In this document: piece by piece, positions 24,501-36,500 of the stretch | Layout of the letters: the number at the start of each line of letters is the position of its first letter | Position numbering within the stretch: position 1 is the stretch's first letter | Assembly (NCBI RefSeq): GCF_029873635.1 | Contig: NC_080423.1 | Coordinates: forward strand, 109,819,087-109,883,086 | Source of the DNA: Malania oleifera | Lineage: Eukaryota; Streptophyta; Magnoliopsida; Santalales; Ximeniaceae | Direction of reading: 5' to 3' | Length of the DNA: 64,000 nt | Translations under genes and position numbers: made by a program | Notes under the pieces: generated by a model | The model's database searches: none | What the model was told of the DNA's origin: nothing | The model's input: only the letters and a program-made list of their open reading frames with translations

Positions 24501-27500
24501 TGTTGGAAGATTAGAGTCCCTCTTTAGGAAAAAAATTGAGAATTTTTATTTGACACTCATTTATAACTTCTAATAAAATTTTAGTTATGCACATGTGTAC
24601 TGACATGCAAACATCTGCTTGCGCTTGTATACTTGTAAACATATAGATGCTCTGACGCTCACATGTGTTAGCATCCTTAGACCTTTCAGTTAAGATAGGG
24701 GGATCAGAAAATATTGTACCAAATCTGTACAACAACAGTAACAACAACAACCAAATTTTCAGTCCCACTTGGTTGAGTCAGCTGATCCTTTTCTGTTACT
24801 CTGCATGATATACATGCGTACAATATTTTAAACCATGTGAATTTAAAATTTATTTTTAAAAATTGATTTTACTTAAGCGAACTTAATATTGTTCCTGGTC
24901 AGTATATGGTTTGGTAAAACATAACTGAAAAACATGACAACTCTTTTAAAATAATGTTGAAAATGATCTTTGGTTCCCAGTACTAAACCTACATTTTCCA
25001 TTGACCTGCAAGGACTTACGATGTTGAAGTAAAACTGCATTGTGACTGTTATAACAATTTTTTCTCCTATCTGCAGGAGGCATGGATCATGTTAGGGTTC
25101 ACCCCAAGTTCTTACATTCTAATGCAACGAGTCATAAATGGGCACTTGGAGGTAACCTTGCATCATCTAAACCTAATTGAATTTAATTGGGTATCTGAAT
25201 TTAGTATTCAACATTCTGGATGGATTTTATTTGGGTTTTGTAAAACTTTATACATTTTAAGGTACTTTCCCCCCCTTTTGATATTGTTCTGCAGCTTTTG
25301 CGGAGCTCTTGGACAATGCCCTGGATGAGGTATATGCATTGACTTTTACTTCATGTAACGCATGCATTTTCTTTGTCTGTCTTTACTTATTTTTAATAAT
25401 GTTTTGGTGGGCTGCTGGTTTCAGGTATGCAATGGAGCTACACATGTTACTATAGATATGATTCAGAACAAAAAAGATGGTAGCAGAATGTTGCTGATAG
25501 AAGGTATTAAGCTCTGTTTTCCATTTATTTTTTCATTTGTTTTTCTTTGGTAATTTGATTTTTATCCGCTTCCTGTCTATCTTGAACTGTATTCTTCTCT
25601 TCTTGCTTGCATTTTGGGGCTCAGCAGCATATAGCATTTATACCTTTGGAGTTGTTTTGTGACTTGTCACTGTAAATAAATGCCTGGAGAAGGGGCTTGG
25701 AAAAGGATTTACTTGTCTTTTGGAGGATTCATCACCCTTATCAGTGCTGCTCTTTCGAACATTCTAATTTATTATATTTCTCTTTTTAAAATTCCAATCA
25801 GGGTGGCAGAGACTTTGGAAAGGATTATGAGAGATTCCTTATGGTTGTTGGGGGTTGGGGACGGTAAGAGAGACCATTTCGGGTTAGGAGACATAGATCT
25901 GAAGGGGCTTGGGCCTTGGGAATATGGTGTCTAAAAACATGCCTGTATTGGAAAATAGCTTTGGAGATTCCCCTTGGAGGTTGACTCCCATTGGCACATG
26001 GTAATTACTAATTAGAAGCAAGTATGGTTTGCACTGGAATGGGTGGGATACCAGACGAAGCGACAATGCTTCTCACACTAGCCCTTGGAAATTCATTTCT
26101 CAGGTAGCCAACTTATTCTATCCTCTCACTCGTTTCCGAGTTGGAAATATAACCTCATTTGGTTTTGGGAAGACATTTGGGTTGGAGAGGTATTGCTGGA
26201 ATCTTTGGTTCCTCATCTCTTCAGACTTTCTAGTTTACACAATTCTCTTTTCAATGCTTTCTATTCTTTGGAGAGGGACTCTCTTTCTTGGGATTTCCAT
26301 TTCTTTATAAATCTCAACAAGAGAGGTTGCTGAGAGTGCTGGATTCTTTTTCTCCCTATATGAGAGAGGACTCGAAGATTTGGATAGGGGAGACCTCTGG
26401 CTCTTTTTCCAAAAAATCTTCTCTCTCAACTCATGAAATCCCCTAGTCCATACTTTTTCCCCGTAAATAATTTCATCTGGAAAGTGAAGTTTCCTTTCAA
26501 AATCAGAGCTTTCATGTGGATTGTGACCCTTTATAGGCTAAATTACCAATGATTTGTTATAGATGAGAGACCTTTTAGAGCCATTAGTCCAGATATATGT
26601 CGGGCAGCTAAGCAGCTCTGGATCCTTCTTTTCCCAGTTTTTGATGATCCCAGGGTGCTTCCTTGGAGATTTGATGCTTTTTTGATGGTGCTCTTTAGAG
26701 GATTCGGGAGGAGCAAGAAAGTGGCCTTATGGAGATGCGTTGTCTTTGCTCTCTTTTGGACTCTGGACCAAAAGGAACACTAGGATTTATAATGGCAGGA
26801 AAACCTCGCCTAGCCTGCTTTTGGATTAAGTTGTTCTCCTAGCTTCTTTTTGGACTTGTGCTCTTTGATTTTTTTGGGGGAATGCTATGTCACGTATTTT
26901 CAGAGGGTTTGGAAGATTGCTCTTTTTTAATCCTTTTAGTTTGTAATCCTTTTTAGTTCTCAGTCAGGAGGATTTCTTGTCCTCCTCTCATTGTATGTTT
27001 TTTTGATAATAAAAGAAGAATTCATTAATAACTAGCAGAATAAGACATCTCCTTAACAAAGTTTGGAAAATCCAAATAAAAAACACCTTCCTCCCATTTT
27101 ATATTGTTCTATCCTTTCTTAGTAAATTTCTTTTTCTATAAAAAAAAAATGCTTGGAATAAAGAATTAACTCATGGATATAATGCACCAAACAATAATGC
27201 CTGCCAATAACAGGAAAAATGTTAATGTCTGCATTGGCATCAAGGCTTTTCTTCCTACTGAATAGAAACTTATAGTTGGTAGGGTGGTTTATATGAAAAA
27301 CTTGAATTGATGATCCCTCAATAAGAAGCCCCTCATTTAGTCCATCATCTAGCACCTTATTTTTTTCTGATAACAAAAGAAGATATATTGGATGAAAAGA
27401 AGAGAAGGTAAAATGTGTGGGGACAAAAAGTCCACCAAATAAAGGAAAAAATTTAAAATATATAAAAAAAAAATTTAAAACTAGACAATATTAGCCAAGG

Positions 27501-30500
27501 AATCCCCTTTTCAAGCCCTTTCCATCATAGTTTACCAAGCTCTTTAGATTCGCTAATTCCCTTTGTCCCTTCATCTTTCGACTTTTACCACCATCTATAC
27601 ACACTTCGTTCCTCCAATGCTGCTCAAATTTAAATCCATTTATCCAAAATATTTTGAGCTTCTAAATCATTCTTAGGAATCTCCACCACGGGTGTAGGTA
27701 AAATTTCATCCCTACTTTGTAACTTGTTCACCAACCCATCGTTATCAAAAGTAGAAACTCCCTCTAAGCCGTCCAGTGGGGGGTGGATGGACATACAATA
27801 AATCCCCTATTTCATTGCAAGAATCAGAAATGTACCCTATTGTTTTTGAATCCAGTCCAATATCAACAACCCCCCCGCCTCTAGGCGGGCGCGCGTGCAA
27901 TCAAACTCACTAATATCATCTCTCGTTGAATCTGAAAAATCCCCCCATTTCTTTCCCATCTTTCCTTTACTAACCTTGTTAGTACAACCGCCCTTCTTTT
28001 TACTGCTAGGGTCTTCCAAAATACTCAACTCTCCTTAAAATTTCTCCGTAGTAACTTTGGCACCGACTCACCAGAATTTTCTCTTTTTTCTTCAAAAACC
28101 TTCTTCACTTCAGCACCCATACAAGCTGCCCTCCTAGTTGATCTTTTTACCCCTGTTAATGGTTATTTTGTCATTTAGAATTATTATTATGTGTTAAGAG
28201 TTTTGTATTTAATAAGTGTGAGTTAGTAAGGGTATTATGATCATTCCTATTCTACTTGACATATATTATAAATAGAGGTAGAGACCTATCATTGAGTTTA
28301 GGTCTTCCATTTTACCCAATTATTCAACTTGGTATCAGAGCATGATTCTGAAGCCTGAACCCTAATTGTTACCACCACCATCAAAACCGAAGTCTAAAAC
28401 CAAAATTCGCTGCCTGTATGCCATCATAGAAGAATTTCCAGCAACATTATAGCCCTAGGAAACAGCCAGCAGCAACCAAAAGTCAGATCAGTTGTTGGAA
28501 TTTTCTAGGTGACACTGCCAGTTCAGAACATCAAATCTACTATAGATTTTGCAAAAACAACACCATAATCACCCACAGACACTGCTGATCTGCCCCTCAT
28601 TGAAATCTCATCACCAGGAAGTGTCCCAGCGCCGTCATGCGTCAGTTGAAGGCTGCCAGTGCCAACCCCACGTGCCGGCGTGTGAAGCTATTTTCAGGCA
28701 TGGTTTTTACCTGAAATCATCCCGCAGTGATTCAATCTCTCTATTAACATCTTATTGGAGTTTTTCGTGATGTTCTTTGTCCAAAGATCTTACCTTTTGT
28801 AATTGCTTATGTGCGGCACCGAAGGAATGGTTGTTTGATGCTTTGTGAAGCTGTTTATCAATGGTTATTGAGTTTATTGGGTCTGAAACAGTGGGATTTG
28901 CTGTGTTTTTGATTCAATGCTCTAATTCCTTTCATGTATCAAAATATCAAGCTGTTGGGCATGTGTTTTTTGCTCAAAGATCCAATCTTTGTTGTGACAA
29001 TGCACTCGTGGTAATTTGTTAGTTGTCATTTAGTGTTAGTAACAGTCATTGGTGACCTTCTTGGAGCAGTGACAGTGTTCATAAGCTGTTTTTGTGAGGC
29101 TGTGGCAGTGTTATATAGGTTTGTTGGTGATTTGTTCATGTTAGTTTTGGTGGTTCACCTCTCCAATTGTTCCAGTGCAGAGTGTTGCTTTCTTGGGGCT
29201 GCGTCTGAGTTTCTTGATGCTGTGGCAGCCTTGTACTGATTTATTTGTGACTTGTTCATGGTGGGTCACCTTGTTCGTGGTTGTTCCGATTGTTCCAACT
29301 ATTAATCTTATTATCATTGGTCTGAGTTTGAGAATGTTGGGATGGAGTTTGCAAATCCCAAAAGCATGGTTCCTTCGTTAGTCACTTGTTTGAATGAATC
29401 GCATACCGTGACTATATTAGAGGAGGAGTATTCAAGGTTTCTACAGTATCAATTGTCTCAACAAGCATCTTATCACATTGTGTTTGAATGAATCGCATAC
29501 CGTGACTATATTAGAGGAGGAGTATTCAAGGTTTCTACAGTATCAATTGTCTCAACAAGCATCTTATCACATTGCGTCTTTTGCCTAGAAGGATAATCCT
29601 ATAGTATGTATGTCATCTGGTATCCTTCCTACTAGTCCATGGGTTATCAATTCTGCTGCCACTAACCATATAACAGGTGCAATCAACTTCTTTTTTAATC
29701 TCCAGTATCCTAAAAATCTACCTCAAGTTACCCTTGCTGATGGGTCCACCATTGCTGGTAAGGGGATAAGAACAGTAAATCCTACTCCTTCTATCTCTTT
29801 CTTTTGCTTTATACATTCCTAAATCTCCTTTCAATCTCATGTTAGTTAGTAAGCTTACAAAGTCACTAAATTGTTGTCGCATTTTTTCCTAATTCGGTGG
29901 TTATTTAGGATTTGAAGACGAGCAAGACAATCGGCACAAGATGTGAGGCTTGTGGACTTTAGTACTTTGAGTTGCCTTCTTCACCCATTGCCTGCACAGT
30001 CGTAGTTACATCACTTCAAATCCATTGTCGCCTTGGTTATCCATCTTGGACAAGTTGTAACAGCTAGTTCCGACATTGAGTTTTGTGTCTAATCTTGTGT
30101 GTGAGTCTTGTCAATTGGGCAAGCATCACCGTGTTCCCTTTGCCCCTTGGGTCACAAACGGGTGGTTAGTCCTCTCATGCGCGTCCATTTTGATATTTGG
30201 GGTCCTAGTTGTGACTCGTGACACATCAATGGGGTTTTGGTACTTTGTTACATTTGTTGATGACTACTTTAGGATGACTTGGTTATATTTAATGAAAGAT
30301 CGTTTCGAGTTGTTTGATATCTTTTGTGCTTTCTGTTCCCAAATAAAGACTCAAATTGATCTGCCAGTTTGGATACTTTGTAGTGATAATGCTAAGGAGT
30401 ATTTCAGTACTCAATTCAATACTTATGTGACTAACTTTGGTATGATCCATTAGTCCTCTTGTGTCCAAACTCCACAACAAAATGGAGTTGCAGAGTGAAA

Positions 30501-33500
30501 AAAACGGATATATTCTTGAAGTCACTCGTACCCTATTGTATCAAATGAATGTCCCCAAAGTATTTTGTAGTGATGCTGTGCTTACAACTTGCTCCCTCAT
30601 CAATAAAATGCCATCCTCTGCTCCCTCATCAATAAAATGCCATCCTCTGCCCTTGGTGATAAAACCCATATTCAGTTATCTTTCCTAAGGCTCCTTTGTT
30701 CTCCTTTCCTCTTTGTATATTTGGTTGTGTCCCCTTTGTCTATCAGTTATCTCCTAGAATGGATAAGTTAGATCCTTGTGCTATCAAATGTATATTTTTG
30801 GGCTATTCCTATACTCAAAAGGGATATCGATGTTATAGTCTTACTTTACATCGATTCTTTGTCTTTGCTGATGTCACCCTATTTAAGTCTACGCCATACC
30901 TCCTTGAGTTCTGTTGACCTTGATGAGTCCTTTCCTTCGCCTTGCCTTACAGATCCAAACCTAGTATCTGTGCCCAATTGTCCTACATCTTCATCCAATT
31001 TGAGTCATTCTCATTGCTTGGATCATCCCAATTTATAGGTATATACATGACTACTCAAGGGGAAAGTGCCTCTCCAGCTTCTACTACTGTGCCTCTAGTT
31101 CCCTCATTGGATGATCGTATTTCTTATGACGTTGATCCCCCTATAGCTGTTCGAAAAGGTAAACACACTTGTACCCAACATCTGATTTCTTATTTTGTTT
31201 GTTATGATTTCTTGTCACCATCTTATTACTGTTTTGTTAGTACTCTGTCTTCTGTTGCTCTTCCCAGATCTATTTTTGAAGCTCTATCCCATTCTGGGTG
31301 GAGGACGACAAATGGTTGAAGAGATGTGTGCACTACATGATAATGATACTTGGGATTTGGTACCTTTTCATCTTGATAAGTCTGTGGTTGGTTGTCGCTG
31401 GGTGTGCAATGTGAAAGTCAACCTTGATGGTTTTGTGGCTCATTTGAAGGTCCGCCTTGTTGCTAAGGGGTATACTCAAGTGTATGGTCTGGATTATTCA
31501 GATACACTCTCCCTGTTCGCTAAACTTTCCTCAGTACCCTTGTTCATTTCTTTAGCCTCCACTTGTCATTGGCCTCCATGAGGAGGTATATATGGAGCAA
31601 CCACTTGGGTTTGTTGCTCAGGGGGAGCCGGACTCAATGTCTCAACTTAAGAAATCATTGTATGGATTAAAACAATCTCCAAAAGCATGGTTTGGCCGTT
31701 TTAGTGCTATAGTACTTAAGTTTGGCCTTCATTGGTGTGCGGTAGATCACTGTGTGTTTTATCGTCATGCTCCATTGGGCAGAATTTAGCTTTATTGTGT
31801 ATATGGATGACATTGGGATCACTATTGATGATGATTGTGGCATCTAGAACCTAAAGCATTTTCTGCAGAGTAAGTTTCAGACCAAAGACTTGGGACCATT
31901 GAAGTACTTCTTGGGTATAGTGTTGAGATCTCGTACGGGAATTGTCTTGCCATAGAGGAAGTATGTTCTTGATGTTTTAGATGAGACGGGGTTGTTGGGA
32001 TCCAAATCTGTTGATACATCTATGGATCCCAATGGTAAGTTAATGCTAGATATGGGTGATTTGTTGCCTAACCCAGTCGGTACTGAAGACTTGTTGGAAA
32101 GTTGAATTATCTCATAGTCATTTGACCAGATATATCCCTCGCAACAAGTGTTGTGAGTTAGTTTCTCGATTTCCGGAGAACAAGTCATTGGGATGCAATA
32201 TTTGCGTTTTGAGATATCTCAAAGGTGCACTAGGGAGAGGTTATATTAGGATTGGGGTCAGACTTATATTTAGGGATGTATAGATGTAGATTAGACCTGG
32301 TCAACTTTTAATCGAAGATCCACAACTGGGTATTTTATCTTTGTCGGTGGTAATTTGGTGTCTTGGAAAAGTAAGAAATAAATTGTGGTGGCTAGGTTGA
32401 GTGTTGAGTAAGAGTATAGGGCTATGACGCACGCTGCATGTGAACCTGTTTGGCTGAAGAACATGTTGAAAGAATTAGGTTTTCCACATTCTCAGCCTAT
32501 GGAGTCGATGTGTGATAATCGAGTTGCTATTCATATTGCTTCCAACTCTGTCTTCCATGAGCAGACAAAGAAAATTGAAGTTGATTGCCACTTTATTCGA
32601 TAAAAACTTGTACAGAAGCTCATTATAATCACTCATGAAGTTTGAGTTTTAGCTTGCCGATTTGTTCACTAAAGCCTTGGGAGGTGCTTGTGTGAAATTC
32701 ATTTGTAAGAAGCTAGGAGCATATGATATATATGCTCTAGCTTGAGGGGGAGTGTTAATGGTATTTAATCATTTAGCATTATTATTATGTGTTACAGTTT
32801 TGCTAGTAGTAAGTGTGAGTTAGTAAGGGTATTATGGCCATTCCCATTGTACTTGACATATATTATAAATAGAGGGAGAGACCTATCATTGAGTTTAGGT
32901 CTTCCATTTTACAACAACCACCAAATCTATCAACACAATGACTGCGATTGCCAGATTTCTCTTCGAACTTAGCGTCTTCTTTTTTATTGTTTTCCATACT
33001 GCCTTCTAATACCTTTTCAATACTTGATAGAAATTTCGCCCCGTGACTTTGTTTCGAATTCAATATGATGCTAGAATTTTGAACTTGTTAGTCCATCCAA
33101 CCCAAATCTCAAAAAATTATGCTGGATTTGGATTCCATTAGCAGAATGTTTAGAGTCCTCCCTGGTACTCATTCCTTGAGATCTAGGAGCAAAACTTTGA
33201 ACCTGAACTTTATCCGGAACCAATAAGGAGGCCTTGTGTCATCATTACCACACACATGGGCTTGAACACCACCTTGACCCTTCTGTTGGAAGCCCATTTG
33301 AAGAGAGCCTTCCTTTGGATCCAAAGAATCAACCTTTCCTAGACATTGCGCTTGTTCAAATGAAAGTCCCAATCTAATTTAAAAAAGAAATACCTCCTTT
33401 TTCAATAATTGGGGCCTAGTCCAAAATTAGTAACATACAACCTAGCCCAATTCTTTTCGCAACTTCCTTCCCTAGCTGCCTTTGAGATGGTTGCAACACC

Positions 33501-36500
33501 ATCGAAAACTCTAGATTCCTTTATGTTATGATTGATCGATTCCGACCAATTTGTGTTGGCCCAGGTTCATTCAGTCACATTGCACCTCCATAGTGACGAC
33601 ACAATTCTTCTTTTCTGGATAACACACCCTGATTTCCAGAATTAACTTGGCTACTACGACCCTCTTCATCCCTCAATTTTCCTTCCTACACTATCCGACT
33701 CTACGATTTTGGCTTGTATAACTATCAGCAGCAACACCTCCAAAATCTGCATGAAAAACCTTTGCCACCCATTGCCTTTAGCACCTCTACGAAAAAACGC
33801 TGAAAATTTCTTTCCTTTCCACCCCAACCCTAACTCCAAATGCTTTCCAACCGTCATTCGCCTACTCAACATCCAATACTTTGTGATTCCCATTCGAAAA
33901 TTTTAAGACCCCTTTGTATCCAGCCAAAAGAAGACGAACCATTAGCAAGCCAAACCACCCATTCTTTTGGAAACCTAACCCACTTGTCACACAAAGCATT
34001 ATTCTTGACCACAAGCAAAGACGAGATCTCCTTAACCTTGTCTAAATGCAGATTGAAGGTTTTTCCTTTGATCTGAACCGATTGCTTAAGCATAACCTTA
34101 TGCCCCTCTTGCCTTCGATAATTAGTTCGGCTAATCAAACCCTGAAAGATGTCTCCCTTAGTTTTTAAGAGAACAAAAATCTGAAGCTATGAAGGGTTTA
34201 TGAGGGGAAACCAGAAGGAGAGGAGGGAAAAGGAGAATTAGGGTTTTTGTTGAGAAGAAGGTGAAGAGGAGAGGATGAAGGGAGAAGAAGGTGAAGAGGA
34301 GAGATCGAGTGAAGCTCCAGAGAGAGGTTAAACACCGAAAGAGGAACCTCCATGGTTGCGAATTTGGAAGAAGGTGATGACTTGTGTTGCAACCGTTCTC
34401 TTTACTCCATGGTCTCGCCTTTAGAGGAAGGTGTCTGCTTGGGGAGGCATCATGAGAAACAAAAGCATCATAAATATTTTTCTCGAAAGAACACCATCAT
34501 GCATCATATGGCATGTTATTATGTTCATTAATGCTGTATGGGGCTGGCCAGCGGCTTTCCCTATTGTCCTTTTATATAAATTTGTTCAATTGTTCTTGTT
34601 TTTGGAAAAAAAAATCTGTTATCTTTTTGCTTTGTACCAGTATTTTATATCTCCTGTCCTTACATGCTCTCCAATATTTGTTAAGCAAAGTCTCTTTGTA
34701 TGGATTGCCCATAGAATACTCAGGTCTTTAAAAACTTGGAGGAAAGGTGGTTAATCAATGCAAATTGCATGATTGTAAGCAACGCTTGAACTAAGGTGGA
34801 AGTTTCACCAATTGACTTGGTGAATTCACGTTATTTGGATTGTGGACTAGAGTTGGTGTTGTCTCATTGTCGAGGTTGCTTTGTATGTAGCTACACAATT
34901 TCAACTTGTTTAATTAATCATGCTACAATATCCAACATGAACATGATTCTATTGCTTAATAGGTAAACACATGATGTTTCTATAGCCTATCTAGTAAATA
35001 GGTCATAGGTGGTTGATTAGTAACACATTTTGGACACAAAATTAATGTTGTTAACATGCATATGAAATGAATGCAACTCAATTAAGCAATTTTTTTTAAA
35101 TATTTTAATGTCATTGCGGTAACTAATAATCACTATGGTATTTAGTTCAATATAATTGTCCACACATTCGTGTGTGCACGCACACATAGCTGGTGTAACA
35201 GGCGTAATTATCGCCTGCCCTTTCCTCTTCCCTCCCCCTCTTTCTCTCTCTCCCTCTTGGCCCCTATCTTGTCTACTCCTCCTAGTCCCCATCCCCATCA
35301 CTGCCGTCCACTCCATTTTACTTAATCATGCAATTCTAAAGCATTATATCCTTGTTCAATTTCCTCTGTTGAAGGCTTACTGGATTATTAGAATTGGGAG
35401 TTTGAAATTTTAGACACCGTATTATTGGGGACTTATGTTTGATCTTTTAGAAGGCTGGATCTCAACTCCCGCAGTCTCTTCAACCCTAAACCTCCTTGTG
35501 GCCTTCAAGCAGGTAGTACAAAGCACAATAGAATTTGCGAAGCAGATAGGAAGCTTGAATTGAAGAAGCGAGTGGTGAAAACAACGAAGAAACTATTGAG
35601 AGGCTGGCTAGATTGAGGAAATGATTTTCCTTTGTTGCTTTTCAAATAGAAGTTCTTGCATGAGTTGGGTGTGGACTGGGGGGGGGGGGGAGCACTCTTA
35701 GAGCTGCAAAAACGAGCCGAGCCAAGCCAAGCTTTGACAGGTCAAGCTAGGTTGGTTACTTGAAAGAGAACTTGAGCTTGTACAACAGTACGAGCCCTCT
35801 TGGCTCGTTTAACATTTGTAGAACTTGAGCTTGTCTCAATTTAATCTTGTTTCACTTTAATAAATGTGTGGAGCTTGAGTACAACTCGAAAGCTTGATTT
35901 CATACTCAAACTTAACTTGGTTAAAGCTTGTTTCAAATTAATAAACAAGCTGAGCCCATAGAGTAGTTTTAAGATAATCGATAATTCATAAAGATAATTT
36001 AAGGAAAAATATATTTTAAAATTTTAAAAGGAAATATGTAACAAGCGTTATATTGAGTTAGTTCTCGAGCTACTAACGAGCTAGTAAACATGTCAGCTCA
36101 TGAGTGGGCTCAACGAGCTGGTAAATGAGCGAGCTTGCAAGCCTAGCAGGCAAGTATGACTCAGCTCGAGCTTGGCTAGTTTAATTGACGAGCTTGATGT
36201 TTGAGCTTGGGCTCAATTTGTTTAATTCAATAAATGAGTTTGATTCACCCTTTATTGAGTCAAGCTCTGGGTAGCTCACTACCCTATGGATCCGAGGGCT
36301 TCACTGGATTAGAATTAGGGGTGCTGGGAGGGAGTGAGGGAGGGTGTTTGGTGTCATTTCCATGTTTGTTGCTGTATTGTGAAGAAACTAGTTTTAACGA
36401 TGCATTTGTTTATGTTGCTATTCGCTAGTGTTATGTTTGTTGCTATATGGTGAAGAAAGTGGTTTCATGCTGCATTTGTTTGTGTTTCTACTGTTTCTGT

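Larger units (their letters stand above)
21543..25076 (+). other. MORC intron 1 (3.5 kb)
   Basis: Donor GTAATC, acceptor CTGCAG. It contains a 13-base G run (22290-22302), a 941-bp MITE (22660-23600) and a set of diverged repeats near 24060-24500 (aactttagaatg..catcaac..aaggacaat). At 24720-24790 an antisense RTE-like tail (acaacaacaaccaa..cccacttgg) is visible. No other gene. Confidence 0.85.
28154..32916 (+). mobile_element. decayed Ty1/copia retrotransposon with short LTRs
   Basis: The 5' LTR (28154-28326) and 3' LTR (32753-32916) both start TGTTAATGG and share atattataaatagagg and agacctatcattgagtttag. The 5' LTR is followed by the primer-binding site TGGTATCAGAGC (28330, initiator-Met tRNA). 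The 3' LTR is preceded by a polypurine tract, cttgagggggag. Flanks are acccc (28149-28153) and accac (32917-32921), a decayed duplication. The order protease, integrase, reverse transcriptase, RNase H is that of copia. Many stops and frameshifts make it non-autonomous. It lies in the same orientation as MORC. Confidence 0.92.
27381..34430 (-). mobile_element. antisense L1-like segment split by a copia element
   Basis: Outside the copia element (28154-32916), minus-strand frames at 27837-28028 and 32863-34138 read like the poorly conserved ORF1 region of plant L1 elements. There are Lys/Ser-rich stretches, a CDKWVRFPKEWVVWL-type segment (about 33945-33990), and a GWQRFF segment (about 33770). 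Identification rests on general resemblance only. The right end near 34200-34430 has a Ser/Pro-rich leader on the minus strand. Confidence 0.4.
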
